Origin: Xanthobacteraceae bacterium
GTDB taxonomy: Bacteria > Pseudomonadota > Alphaproteobacteria > Rhizobiales > Xanthobacteraceae
DNA: 64,000 nt
Assembly: GCA_019745775.1 (NCBI GenBank)
Contig: JAIESR010000023.1
Coordinates: forward strand, 1 to 64,000
Direction of reading: 5' to 3'
The notes under the pieces are model-generated. The model saw only the letters and a program-made list of their open reading frames with translations. It did no database searches and had not been told where the DNA came from. Both the position numbers and the translations under genes were made by a program. Shown in pieces: positions 28,070 through 37,249 of this stretch. Positions within the stretch are counted from its first letter, which is position 1. Each line of letters begins with the position of its first letter.

Positions 28070-28810
28070 ATGCGCGAATGGCTGATCGCGCGACCGGTGG
28101 CGCACCGCGGGCTGCATGATGTCGCCAACGGCATCGTCGAGAACACCCCATCGGCGTTCAAGGCGGCCATCGCCGGCGATTACGCCATCGAGTGCGACAT
28201 CCAGATCAGCGCCGATGGCGAAGCGATGGTGTTCCACGACCAGACGCTCGAGCGGCTGACAGCCGGCACCGGACGGCTCGACGCGATGTCCGCGGCCGAC
28301 CTCAAGCGCGTGGCATTTCGCAAGACGAGCGACCGTATGATCGCACTGGGTGAGCTCTGCGAGCTGGTCGCGGATCGGGCGGCGCTGCTCGTTGAAATCA
28401 AGAGCCGCTTCGACGGCGATCTGCGGCTCGTGAGGCGCGCCGCCGAGGTCCTCGCTGCTTACCGCGGCCGCGCCGCGCTGATGTCGTTCGATCCCGCCCC
28501 GATCGCGGCGCTGCGGACGCTCGCGCCGAACCTGCCGCGCGGTATCGTGGCCGAGCGGCGCTACACCCATCCCGAATGGAGCCCGCTGTCGGCGCGCGCC
28601 AAGCGTGCGCTCGCCTATTTCCAGCACGCGCTGCAGAGCCGGCCGCAGTTCATAGCCTATTCCGTCAACGATCTGGCCTCCGCGATCCCGCGGCTGGCAC
28701 GCAACGTGCTGCGCCTGCCGCTGCTGACCTGGACCGTGCGCAGCGCTGTGGACCGCGAGCGGGCTTCGCGCTACGCCGACCAGATGATCTTCGAGGGGTT
28801 CCGACCCTAG
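28070..28810 (+). CDS. Glycerophosphodiester phosphodiesterase
   Basis: A 246-residue GDPD-type TIM barrel that cleaves glycerophosphodiesters to glycerol 3-phosphate and an alcohol. The catalytic set is visible: His12-Arg13 (PVAHRG), Glu24-Asn25-Thr26, Glu41 and Asp43 (IECDIQ) for the metal, and His56 in VFHD. It has no signal peptide, so it is cytosolic. It lies between ridA (9 bases) and the GNAT-like gene (21 bases) in an apparent operon. Confidence 0.92.
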   Translation: MREWLIARPVAHRGLHDVANGIVENTPSAFKAAIAGDYAIECDIQISADGEAMVFHDQTLERLTAGTGRLDAMSAADLKRVAFRKTSDRMIALGELCELVADRAALLVEIKSRFDGDLRLVRRAAEVLAAYRGRAALMSFDPAPIAALRTLAPNLPRGIVAERRYTHPEWSPLSARAKRALAYFQHALQSRPQFIAYSVNDLASAIPRLARNVLRLPLLTWTVRSAVDRERASRYADQMIFEGFRP

Positions 28811-28831
28811 CGCCGCGCAAAAGTGCACCCG

Positions 28832-30010
28832 ATGGCTGCGACCGAAATCACGCTCAAGGTTGTCAACGCGATCGGCGACGTCGCCGCCGAAGCGTGGGAC
28901 GCCTGCGCCAATCCGGCCGCATCCGCGGCCGCGAAATCAGACTATAACCCATTCATTTCGCACGATTTCCTGTCCTCGCTCGAATTGTCAGGATCGGTCC
29001 GCAACCGCGCCGGCTGGCAACCCATGCACCTCGTGGCGGAAGCGGGCAGCACCGTCGTCGGCGTCGTGCCCTGCTACGCCAAATCGCATTCGCAAGGTGA
29101 ATACGTGTTCGATCACGGCTGGGCCGAGGCCTATGAACGCGCCGGCGGTGACTACTATCCGAAGCTCCAGGTCGCAGTGCCGTTCACGCCGGCGCAGGGG
29201 CGCCGGCTCCTGGTGCGTCCCGGCGAGCACGCGGACGCGGTGCGCAATGCGCTCGCCGATTCGTTGGCCGATATCTGCAAGCGCTCGAACGCCTCCTCGG
29301 TCCACGTCACCTTCCTGACCGAAGAGGAATGGCGGATGCTCGGATCGCGCAATTACCTCCAGCGCACCCACCGGCAGTTCCATTGGATCAACGAAGGCTA
29401 CGACTCGTTCGACGCCTTCCTCGCCGCGCTCTCTTCGCGCAAACGCAAGACCATCCGCCGCGAGCGCGAAGGCGCGCTGTCCAACGGCATCACCATCGAC
29501 TGGCTGACCGGAGCGGACCTGACCGAGAGCGTGTGGGACACGTTCTTCGAATTCTACATGGACACCGGCTCGCGCAAATGGGGCCGGCCCTATCTCACGC
29601 GCGCGTTCTATTCGATCGTCGGCGAGAAGATGCGCGACCGGATCCTGCTGGTCATGGCGAAGCGCGGCGGCCGCTACATCGCCGGCGCGATCAATTTCAT
29701 CGGCTCGAACACGCTGTTCGGCCGCCACTGGGGCTGCCTCGAGCAGCACGCCTTCCTGCACTTCGAGGTCTGCTACTACCAGGCCATGCAGTTCGCCATC
29801 GAGCGCAAGCTGGCGCGCGTCGAGGCCGGCGCCGGCGGCTCGCACAAGGTGACGCGCGGCTACATGCCGACCACCACCTATTCGGCGCATTACATCGCCG
29901 ATCCGCGGCTGCGGCGCGCCATCGACGATTTCCTCAGCCACGAACGCGTGCACGTGCAGGCGGAAATCGAGGAATACGCGGAGGCCGCGCCGTTCCGCAA
30001 AAGCCCATAG
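28832..30010 (+). CDS. GNAT-like peptidogalycan family protein (PF04339/DUF482)
   Basis: The 392-residue product belongs to the double-GNAT family once called DUF482. Signatures are YNPFISHDFLSSLE, VFDHGWAEAYERAGGDYYPK, QFHWINEGYDSFDAFLAALS, SRKRKTIRRER and GRHWGCLEQHAFLHFEVCYY. The fold resembles FemX-type aminoacyl transferases, but no substrate is established. An ATG at 28832 is preferred to a GTG at 28823. The HIT gene follows after 10 bases, as is common in related genomes. Confidence 0.87.
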   Translation: MAATEITLKVVNAIGDVAAEAWDACANPAASAAAKSDYNPFISHDFLSSLELSGSVRNRAGWQPMHLVAEAGSTVVGVVPCYAKSHSQGEYVFDHGWAEAYERAGGDYYPKLQVAVPFTPAQGRRLLVRPGEHADAVRNALADSLADICKRSNASSVHVTFLTEEEWRMLGSRNYLQRTHRQFHWINEGYDSFDAFLAALSSRKRKTIRREREGALSNGITIDWLTGADLTESVWDTFFEFYMDTGSRKWGRPYLTRAFYSIVGEKMRDRILLVMAKRGGRYIAGAINFIGSNTLFGRHWGCLEQHAFLHFEVCYYQAMQFAIERKLARVEAGAGGSHKVTRGYMPTTTYSAHYIADPRLRRAIDDFLSHERVHVQAEIEEYAEAAPFRKSP

Positions 30011-30020
30011 GGAGCAGACC

Positions 30021-30443
30021 ATGCCGGCTTACGACCAGAGCAATATCTTCGCGAAAATCCTGCGCGGGGAGATTCCTTGCCACAAGGTCTACGAGGACGA
30101 CAAGGCACTCGCCTTCCTCGATATCATGCCGCGCGCGCCCGGCCACACGCTGGTCATTCCGAAATCGCCGGCACGCAACATCCTGGATGTCGCGCCCGAT
30201 GATCTCGCCCATGTAATGAAGCTCGCGCAGCGCATCGCCAAGGTCAGCGTCGACGTGTTCGGCGCCGACGGCGTCACGCTTCAGCAATTCAGCGAAAGCG
30301 CCGGCGGACAGGTGGTGTTCCACCTGCACGTCCATGTCATTCCGCGCAAGGAGGGCATCGCGCTGAAGCCGCCGGCGAGCGTGAAGGAAGCGCCGGACGT
30401 ACTCAAGGAGCAGGCCGCAAAGCTCGCGGCCGCGCTGGCGTAA
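30021..30443 (+). CDS. HIT family hydrolase
   Basis: A 140-residue histidine-triad protein (HINT/Fhit-like) that hydrolyses nucleotidyl phosphoramidates or dinucleoside polyphosphates. The triad is HLHVHVIP (His101, His103, His105). The N-terminus IFAKILRGEIPCHKVYEDD and LAFLDIMPRAPGHTLVIPK are typical. The ribosome site is GGGAGCAG before ATG 30021. Confidence 0.93.
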   Translation: MPAYDQSNIFAKILRGEIPCHKVYEDDKALAFLDIMPRAPGHTLVIPKSPARNILDVAPDDLAHVMKLAQRIAKVSVDVFGADGVTLQQFSESAGGQVVFHLHVHVIPRKEGIALKPPASVKEAPDVLKEQAAKLAAALA

Positions 30444-30458
30444 CGCCCGGGGGACGCC

Positions 30459-32828
30459 GTGAACCGGAAGGAACGCCGCGCCGCACGCAGCAACCGGGGC
30501 ACGGGTGGCGGCGGCGCGCAAGGCATCGGTCCCGGCGCGATGAGCGCCAACCTGTTCGCGTCGGCGATCGAGCGCTTCAACGCCGGGCGCCTCGATGAGG
30601 CGGAACGCCTGTGCCGCGACGTGCTGATGTTCAACAAGGGGCACTTCGACGCCCAGCATATGCTCGGGATCATCGCGACCCGCGTGGGCAATCTCGCCGC
30701 CGCGGCGGAGCTCTTCGGCCGGGCGCTGGCGATCAACGGGCGCAGCGCCGAATGCCACTTCAACCTCTCGCAAGTGCAGCGCGCGCAGGGCCGCAACTAC
30801 GACGCTATCGCGCATCTTCGCGAAGCGACGACGCTCAAACGCGATTATGTCGCGGCGCATGTGTCGCTCGCTGAAATGCTGATCATGCAAAGTGACTTCG
30901 AGGGCGCCCGATCGCACTATCTCTCGGCGCTCGCGATCGATCCGCGGCTGGTCGATGCGCGCCACGGGCTCGCCAACCTGCTGCGTCAGCTCGGCCGTCT
31001 CGATCACGCCGCCGAGCAGTTCCGGCAGGTCGTGGCGCTCAAGCCGGACTATGCCGAGGCGATCAACAATCTCGGCATCGTCCTGGCGGCGCAGGGCCGT
31101 TTCGCCGCCGCCATCGAGCACTATCAGCGCGCCATTGCGATCAAGCCGCAGCTTGTCGATGTCTATCGCAACCTGGCCCGCGCATTGCTGGCCGATGGCC
31201 GCGCCGACGAAGCTCTGGCGGCGGTCATGCGCGGGTTGTCGTTGGGGGAAACGGCCGAAGCCAAGGCTATGTTCGTCCAGTGCGCGCGGTCGGCGGCAAA
31301 CGTTCCCGATGGGGACGCATTTCGCGACCTGGTCGTGCGCGCGCTGACCGAGGGCTGGGGCCGCGCCGGCGACCTGTCGCCGCTGGCCGCGCACTTGTTC
31401 ATGCACAGCGAGGGCGGCGCCACGGTCGAGCGCGTCTTGTCGTCGCCGGTGGCGGGCGTTGAAACGGCAGTGCTGGCGGAACTGGCCGGTGACCATTTGC
31501 TACGCGCGCTTCTCGAATCGGCGCCCGTCCGCGACCCCGTCATGGAGCGTTTCCTTACGTCGCTGCGTGCTCGTCTGTTGCAGGCCTCGGCGCAAACCGA
31601 CGTGACTGCCGTACACGACGACGCCACGCTGACGGTCGCCTGCGCGCTGGCGCGCCAGTGCTTCATCAATGAATATGTTTTCATGGAAACCGACGCCGAC
31701 GCGGCGCAACTCGCTACCTTGCGGGAACGGGTCGAGCGTGCCTTGACGGCCGGCGCCCCCCTGTCGCCGACGTGGCTCATGGCGATCGCCTGCTTTGCTC
31801 CGTTGCATTTGCTTCCCGACGCCCCGTCCCTGATCGAGCGCCCGTGGCCGGAGGCGGTCGCCGCCGTGCTGGTCCAGCAAGTGCGGGAGCCGGCGACCGA
31901 GCGCGAGATCGCAGCCGCGATTCCTGCTCTAACGGCGATCAACGACGAAATTTCAGTCAAGGTCCGCGGTCAATACGAGGAGATGCCGTACCCCCGCTGG
32001 GTCAAGACCTCGTCGCTGGGCCAGCCCGCCGCGATCGACTGGTACCTGCGCAGCCAGTTTCCCGGCGTCACGATCGAGCCGGTTCAACGCGGCGAAGACC
32101 TCGAGGTGCTGATCGCCGGATGCGGGACCGGCCAGCACGTGATCGAGACCGCGCAACGCTTTGCCGGCGCGCGCGTCCTGGCCATCGATCTCAGCCGGGC
32201 AAGCCTGGCCTATGCGGTGCGCAAGTCCCGCGAGGCCAAGCTGCGGAACATCGAATACATGCACGCCGACATCCTCAATCTCGGCTCGCTCAGTGCAAGC
32301 TTCGACGTCATCGAATCGAGTGGCGTTCTTCATCATCTCGGCGATCCGCAAGAAGGCTGGCGGGTGCTGCTCTCGCTGCTACGGCCAAACGGCGTCATGC
32401 ATATCGGTCTCTATAGCGCGCTGGCGCGGTCAGACATTCGCGCGACCCGCGCGCTCATCGCCGAGCGCGGCTATCCCGCGACCGTCGACGGTATCCGTCG
32501 CTGCCGCCGGGAACTGCTCGGGTTCGACGACGGCACGCCATTCAAGAACGTGACCCGGTACGATGATTTCTTCACGATGGGCGAATGCCGCGACCTGCTG
32601 TTCCACGTCCATGAGCATCAGTTCACCATCCCGGAGATCAAGAGCTTCCTCGCCGAGAGCGGGCTGAGCTTCCTCGGATTCACCGGACCGCTGGCGCAGG
32701 CCTATCGCAGTCGCTTTCCAGAGGATCAGACGGCCACCGACCTCGACCGGTGGCACATGTTCGAGACCGAAAACCCGATGGCCTTCGTCAACATGTATCA
32801 ATTCTGGGTGCAGAAGCGCGGAGCCTAA
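30459..32828 (+). CDS. TPR-repeat protein with C-terminal SAM methyltransferase
   Basis: A 789-residue two-part protein starting at GTG 30459. Residues about 30-270 form at least six tetratricopeptide repeats (for example AAELFGRALAINGRSAECHF and AIEHYQRAIAIKPQLVDVYR). A less regular helical region follows to about 490. A class I methyltransferase occupies about 520-700, with motif I LIAGCGTGQHVIE near residue 552, VLAIDLSRASLAYA and FDVIESSGVLHHLGDP. The order TPR then methyltransferase suggests modification of a protein held by the TPR arch, or glycan work, but the target is unknown. It has no signal peptide. It converges with azlD. Confidence 0.82.
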   Translation: MNRKERRAARSNRGTGGGGAQGIGPGAMSANLFASAIERFNAGRLDEAERLCRDVLMFNKGHFDAQHMLGIIATRVGNLAAAAELFGRALAINGRSAECHFNLSQVQRAQGRNYDAIAHLREATTLKRDYVAAHVSLAEMLIMQSDFEGARSHYLSALAIDPRLVDARHGLANLLRQLGRLDHAAEQFRQVVALKPDYAEAINNLGIVLAAQGRFAAAIEHYQRAIAIKPQLVDVYRNLARALLADGRADEALAAVMRGLSLGETAEAKAMFVQCARSAANVPDGDAFRDLVVRALTEGWGRAGDLSPLAAHLFMHSEGGATVERVLSSPVAGVETAVLAELAGDHLLRALLESAPVRDPVMERFLTSLRARLLQASAQTDVTAVHDDATLTVACALARQCFINEYVFMETDADAAQLATLRERVERALTAGAPLSPTWLMAIACFAPLHLLPDAPSLIERPWPEAVAAVLVQQVREPATEREIAAAIPALTAINDEISVKVRGQYEEMPYPRWVKTSSLGQPAAIDWYLRSQFPGVTIEPVQRGEDLEVLIAGCGTGQHVIETAQRFAGARVLAIDLSRASLAYAVRKSREAKLRNIEYMHADILNLGSLSASFDVIESSGVLHHLGDPQEGWRVLLSLLRPNGVMHIGLYSALARSDIRATRALIAERGYPATVDGIRRCRRELLGFDDGTPFKNVTRYDDFFTMGECRDLLFHVHEHQFTIPEIKSFLAESGLSFLGFTGPLAQAYRSRFPEDQTATDLDRWHMFETENPMAFVNMYQFWVQKRGA

Positions 32829-32841
32829 TCGACGAGGCAGC

Positions 32842-33186
32842 CTAACGCACGACCAGGTACCCAACCGCGATCAGGACGCCCTCGCCCACAGCCAGGCCGA
32901 TAAACGCCGACCGCCGCGCCAGCAGGAACGCGGCAAAGCCGCAGGTAATCGCCGCCAGCCTTACCGAGAGTGGAACGGCCGCCAGCGATCCCGGCGGGAA
33001 GAACAGGATCTTGGCGATGACACCGGCGAGGATCGCCGTCGCCACGGTGCGGACCCACACCAGGAGCTCGGATTCCTCGTCGAGCCCGCCGCCGATGATG
33101 ACGCCCAGCAGCCTCCAGATATCGGCCGGCAGGAAACCGACCAGCACCAGCACGAGATAGCCCCACAGCCCCTCGAAACCGTTCAT
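32842..33186 (-). CDS. azlD: AzlD-like branched-chain amino acid transport subunit
   Basis: A 114-residue membrane protein with about four hydrophobic spans (WGYLVLVLVGFLPADIWRL at the start). This is the AzlD family, the small partner of AzlC in exporting branched-chain amino acids. The start ATG 33186 overlaps the azlC stop by 4 bases (ATGA). Confidence 0.85.
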   Translation of the reverse strand: MNGFEGLWGYLVLVLVGFLPADIWRLLGVIIGGGLDEESELLVWVRTVATAILAGVIAKILFFPPGSLAAVPLSVRLAAITCGFAAFLLARRSAFIGLAVGEGVLIAVGYLVVR

Positions 33187-33932
33187 CGCCTGGCCCTCTG
33201 CCAACGATGCACGCCGTAAGCGGCGGTGCCGGCAATGATGCCGGTCCACATCAGGTCGAGACCGACGTCCCAATAGACCAGAAGCGGCAAGACGATCAGC
33301 CCCAGCACCAGCGCGCAGCGGTCGGCGAGCGTGCGTGCATTGCGCGCGGTCGAGATCAGGAACGACATCGGCGTGAGGAACAGCATCGCCGCCGTCAGCA
33401 ATGGGGGCAGCGAGGCGGTCAGGAAGTAGCCGATGACGCAGCCGATCAGCCCGCACGACATGAAGCCGACGCCGAGCCCGTTGCAGTACATCACCCGTCG
33501 TTCCGGCGGCACGCCCGGCAGCAGGCGGAACGATTCGACCCACATGCTTGCAGCGGTGAAATGCGCCGGCAGCAGCAGATCATGCGTGCGCGTTTTTGGA
33601 CCGCGCATCATCGGCAACAGCGCCACCACCATCGGCAGGAAGCGCACGCAGCTCAAGCCCACCGCGATCGCGGTTTCGAGCAGCGACGCCCCTGCCCCCA
33701 GCGCAGATATCAGGATCACCTGCGACGGTCCCGCCCAGACCAGGACCGTCGATGCCATCACCCAGCCGAGGCTGAAACCGTAGTCCTGCGCCAGCGCGGC
33801 GATGCCTACGTAAGTGCCAACCAGCACGAAGACGAACACCGACAGGTACGACGCCCGCAGGCCCGCGAAGAAGGCGGACCAGGCCGACAACGGCTCCTGC
33901 TTGGGTTCCCGCTCGGCGTCGGACGAAGACAT
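33183..33932 (-). CDS. azlC: AzlC-like branched-chain amino acid permease
   Basis: A 249-residue inner-membrane protein of the AzlC family, with signatures GTYVGIAALAQDYGFSLGW, LVWAGPSQVILISAL and VGLSCVRFLPMVVALLPMMR. With AzlD it would form an amino acid exporter of the LIV-E type. ATG 33932 is chosen over upstream GTG codons. It lies downstream of clpA on the same strand, separated by a hairpin. Confidence 0.86.
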   Translation of the reverse strand: MSSSDAEREPKQEPLSAWSAFFAGLRASYLSVFVFVLVGTYVGIAALAQDYGFSLGWVMASTVLVWAGPSQVILISALGAGASLLETAIAVGLSCVRFLPMVVALLPMMRGPKTRTHDLLLPAHFTAASMWVESFRLLPGVPPERRVMYCNGLGVGFMSCGLIGCVIGYFLTASLPPLLTAAMLFLTPMSFLISTARNARTLADRCALVLGLIVLPLLVYWDVGLDLMWTGIIAGTAAYGVHRWQRARR

Positions 33933-34019
33933 CACGCCCCCCACGACCGACCTGTTCCACAGCGTGAGGCGGGGCGCAATCAGCGGGCCTGCAGGCGACG
34001 CATGCAGCCTGCGAAAGTC

Positions 34020-34044
34020 GAAGGCCGGATTTTCATCCGGCCCT
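34020..34044 (-). terminator. Likely terminator after clpA
   Basis: Perfect 8-bp stem GGCCGGAT / ATCCGGCC with loop of four (34023-34042), just past the clpA stop. The minus-strand side is followed by only a partial T-rich stretch, so strength is uncertain. Confidence 0.55.
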
Positions 34045-34049
34045 CCACG

Positions 34050-36500
34050 CTAAGCCTTGACCAAGGGCACTTTCGGCACCGAGCCGCGGCGCGGTGGCTC
34101 GCCGCCGCCCCCGCCACCACCGCCCTTCGGGCCGGATGGCTTGTTACGGCGGCCCGACGACGGACGCCGTTTCGGTTTGGCACGCGGCACCGGAATCTTC
34201 TCCGGCTTCGGCGTGACCGGGCCGTCGAGATACTCGAATCCGAGCTTCTCCTTGCCGTTCTCGTCCTTGGTGACGATCACGCGCACATGGCCGCCGTTCT
34301 TGAGCCTGCCGAACAACACCTCGTCGGCGAGCGGCTTTTTGATCGTCTCCTGGATCAGCCGCGCCATCGGCCGCGCGCCCATCAGTTCGTCATAGCCGTT
34401 GATGGTCAGCCATTTCGCGGCGTCTTCACTCAGCTCGATGGTGACATTGCGGTCGCCGAGCTGGGCCTCGAGTTGCAACACGAACTTCTCGACCACCTTG
34501 GCGATGACCTCCTCGTTCAGGTGTCCGAACGCGATGGTTGCATCGAGACGGTTGCGGAACTCCGGAGCGAACAGCCGGTTGATCGCCTCGGTGTCGTCGC
34601 CCTCGCGCTTGGTGCGTGTGAAGCCGTAGGCCTGCTTGGCCAGGTCCATGGCACCCGCGTTGGTCGTCATGATCAGGATGACGTTGCGGAAGCTGACCTG
34701 CTTGCCGTTGTGATCGGTCAGCTTGCCGTGATCCATGATCTGCAACAACACGTTGAACAGATCCGGATGCGCCTTCTCGATTTCGTCGAGCAGCAGCACG
34801 CAATGCGGATGCTGGTCGACGCCGTCGGTCAGCAAGCCGCCCTGGTCGAAGCCGACGTAGCCCGGGGGCGCGCCGATCAGCCGCGAGACCGTGTGGCGCT
34901 CCATGTATTCCGACATGTCGAAACGGATCAGCTCGACCCCGAGCGCGTTCGAAAGCTGCTTCGCCACCTCGGTCTTGCCGACGCCGGTGGGGCCCGAGAA
35001 CAGGTAACAGCCGATCGGCTTCTCCGGCTCGCGCAGGCCCGCGCGGGCAAGCTTGATCGATGCCGACAGCGCCTCGATCGCCTTGTCCTGGCCGTAGACC
35101 ACGGTCTTGAGGGTCTGCTCGAGATGCTGGAGCACCTCGGCGTCGTCCTTCGACACCGTCTTTGGCGGAATCCGCGCCATCGTGGCGATGGTCGCTTCGA
35201 TCTCCTTGATGCCGATGGTCTTCTTGCGCCGGCTCTCCGGCAGCAGCATCTGCGCCGCCCCGGACTCGTCGATCACGTCGATCGCCTTGTCGGGTAGCTT
35301 GCGGTCGTGGATGTAGCGGGCCGACAGCTCGACCGCCGCTTTAATCGCTTCGCTGGTGTATTTGAGCTTGTGGTAGTCCTCGAAATAGGGTTTCAGCCCC
35401 TTAAGGATCTCGATCGCGTCCGACACGTTCGGCTCGTTGACGTCGATCTTCTGGAAACGGCGCACCAGCGCGCGGTCCTTTTCGAAGTACTGGCGATATT
35501 CCTTGTAGGTGGTCGAGCCGATGCAGCGCAGCGTGCCTGACGCCAGCGCCGGCTTCAGCAGGTTCGACGCATCCATCGCGCCGCCCGACGTCGCACCCGC
35601 ACCGATGACGGTGTGGATCTCGTCGATGAACATGATCGCGCCGGGATAGGCCTCGAGCTCCTTGATCACTTGCTTGAGCCGTTCCTCGAAGTCGCCGCGA
35701 TAGCGCGTGCCGGCGAGCAACGTGCCCATGTCGAGCGAGAACACGGTCGCGCCTTTGAGCACGTCCGGCACCTCGCCATGCACGATGCGGCGCGCCAGGC
35801 CTTCCGCGATCGCGGTCTTGCCCACACCGGCGTCGCCCACGAATAGCGGATTGTTCTTCTGCCGGCGGCACAGCACCTGGATGGTGCGGCTGATTTCGGA
35901 ATCGCGGCCGATCAGCGGATCGATCTTGCCCTCGCGTGCCTTGCGGTTGAGGTTGATGCAATAAGCCTCGAGCGCGTCGCCCTTCTTCTTGGGCTCGTCG
36001 CCGCTCTTGGCGTCGGTCTCGTCCTCGACGCCGCGCACCGGACGCGACTCCGACATGCCCGGGCGCTTGGCGATCCCATGGCTGATGTAGTTGACCGCGT
36101 CATAGCGCGTCATGTCCTGCTCTTGCAGGAAATAGGCGGCGTGGCTCTCCCGCTCCGCAAAGATCGCGACCAGAACGTTGGCGCCCGTCACCTCTTCGCG
36201 GCCGGACGACTGCACATGGATGACGGCGCGCTGGATCACGCGCTGGAAGCCGGCGGTCGGCTTGGAATCCTCGTTGCCGTCGCTGACCAGGTTCTCCAGT
36301 TCGGATTCGAGGTACGACGTGAGGCTGCGGCGCAGCTTATCCAGGTCGACGTTGCACGCCCGCATCACCGCCGCCGCGTCCTGATCGTCGATCAGGGCGA
36401 GCAGCAGGTGCTCGAGCGTGGCATATTCATGGTGCCGCTCATTGGCGAGCGCCAATGCCCGGTGGAGTGACTGTTCAAGGCTGCGCGAAAAAGTTGGCAT
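34050..36500 (-). CDS. clpA: ATP-dependent Clp protease ATP-binding subunit ClpA
   Basis: ClpA unfolds substrates for ClpP, including N-degron proteins delivered by ClpS. The 816 residues show the N-domain ([20 protein letters not shown]), first AAA+ with [13 protein letters not shown] and Walker [10 protein letters not shown], then second AAA+ with [13 protein letters not shown] and [11 protein letters not shown] Gly/Pro/Arg-rich tail (about 40 residues) ends the protein and is longer than in E. coli. clpS lies 36 bases upstream on the same strand. Confidence 0.96.
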   Translation of the reverse strand: MPTFSRSLEQSLHRALALANERHHEYATLEHLLLALIDDQDAAAVMRACNVDLDKLRRSLTSYLESELENLVSDGNEDSKPTAGFQRVIQRAVIHVQSSGREEVTGANVLVAIFAERESHAAYFLQEQDMTRYDAVNYISHGIAKRPGMSESRPVRGVEDETDAKSGDEPKKKGDALEAYCINLNRKAREGKIDPLIGRDSEISRTIQVLCRRQKNNPLFVGDAGVGKTAIAEGLARRIVHGEVPDVLKGATVFSLDMGTLLAGTRYRGDFEERLKQVIKELEAYPGAIMFIDEIHTVIGAGATSGGAMDASNLLKPALASGTLRCIGSTTYKEYRQYFEKDRALVRRFQKIDVNEPNVSDAIEILKGLKPYFEDYHKLKYTSEAIKAAVELSARYIHDRKLPDKAIDVIDESGAAQMLLPESRRKKTIGIKEIEATIATMARIPPKTVSKDDAEVLQHLEQTLKTVVYGQDKAIEALSASIKLARAGLREPEKPIGCYLFSGPTGVGKTEVAKQLSNALGVELIRFDMSEYMERHTVSRLIGAPPGYVGFDQGGLLTDGVDQHPHCVLLLDEIEKAHPDLFNVLLQIMDHGKLTDHNGKQVSFRNVILIMTTNAGAMDLAKQAYGFTRTKREGDDTEAINRLFAPEFRNRLDATIAFGHLNEEVIAKVVEKFVLQLEAQLGDRNVTIELSEDAAKWLTINGYDELMGARPMARLIQETIKKPLADEVLFGRLKNGGHVRVIVTKDENGKEKLGFEYLDGPVTPKPEKIPVPRAKPKRRPSSGRRNKPSGPKGGGGGGGGEPPRRGSVPKVPLVKA

Positions 36501-36536
36501 CTGCGTTTTCTCTGACCTGACTATATGGGTTCGCCG

Positions 36537-36932
36537 CTACTTTTTTTCCATGACGCACTGGAGAGGATGTTGATGCTTCCGGGAGAAATCCATCACCTGT
36601 GTCACCTTTGTCTCGGCCACCTCGTAGGTGTAGATGCCGCACTCGCCGATCCCATGTTCATGCACATGCATCATGATTCGATAGGCTGCTTCATGGTCCT
36701 TGTTGAAGAACCTTTCCAAGACATGGACCACGAACTCCATCGGGGTGTAGTCGTCGTTCAGGATCAGCACCCGGTAGACGTTCGGCCGCTTGGTCTGCGT
36801 CTTGGTCTTGGTGATGACGGCGGTGCCAGGCGTCCCGGGGTTGCCCGGGCGCTTGCTGTCGTCATTGGCGAGCCGCGTCGGCGGCGGCGCCGGCTTGGCG
36901 GTGGACAGACGGGGCATGCTCTTGCGGTTCAT
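36537..36932 (-). CDS. clpS: ClpS adaptor protein
   Basis: ClpS binds N-degron residues and presents substrates to ClpA. The 131-residue reading from ATG 36932 ([10 protein letters not shown]) has a disordered N-terminus and then the ClpS core: [18 protein letters not shown] (ligand pocket), [28 protein letters not shown]. An ATG at 36917 and a TTG at 36971 are alternatives. A very strong AAGGAGG element stands at 36987-36993 on the minus strand, which would suit a start near 36971-36980 better than the ATG at 36932, so the N-terminus is not settled. Confidence 0.92.
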   Translation of the reverse strand: MNRKSMPRLSTAKPAPPPTRLANDDSKRPGNPGTPGTAVITKTKTQTKRPNVYRVLILNDDYTPMEFVVHVLERFFNKDHEAAYRIMMHVHEHGIGECGIYTYEVAETKVTQVMDFSRKHQHPLQCVMEKK

Positions 36933-37249
36933 GGCGGGGTCGTGACGGGTCGGACCAAACGGGAAGCCCAACGGACGGCAGAGGTTCCTCCTTATAATAA
37001 AGATCGGTTAGCCAACGTGCCAGACCGGCGTACTGCTCGCGAATCATTGGAGATTCTGCCCCAAGACCGCCCGTTTCCGGACGGTTTTTTGGGCCGTTCC
37101 CCCGCCAAACAAGTCGTTGCTGAAATAAGCAGCATTCGAGCCAAATACAGGCGCAACTTGCTGGATTTCTGTCACAACATTTCAAGGTCCCGTCAGCAAG
37201 GATGCGGGCCATCGTCAAGAAATGACGCTCTGGCACGGGAACCATCCGC
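36933..37249. other. 317-base gap between clpS and the first TadG-like gene
   Basis: On the minus strand it carries an AAGGAGG element at 36987-36993 upstream of clpS. On the plus strand it holds a TATAAT hexamer (36993-36998) without a clear -35, and a hairpin with a T6 tract at 37066-37090. No credible protein gene is seen. Confidence 0.6.
37066..37090 (+). terminator. Intrinsic terminator with no assigned upstream gene
   Basis: Stem ACCGCCCG / CGGACGGT (one mismatch), loop TTTC, followed by six T on the plus strand. No plus-strand gene ends upstream of it, so it may end a small RNA or an antisense transcript. Confidence 0.5.
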
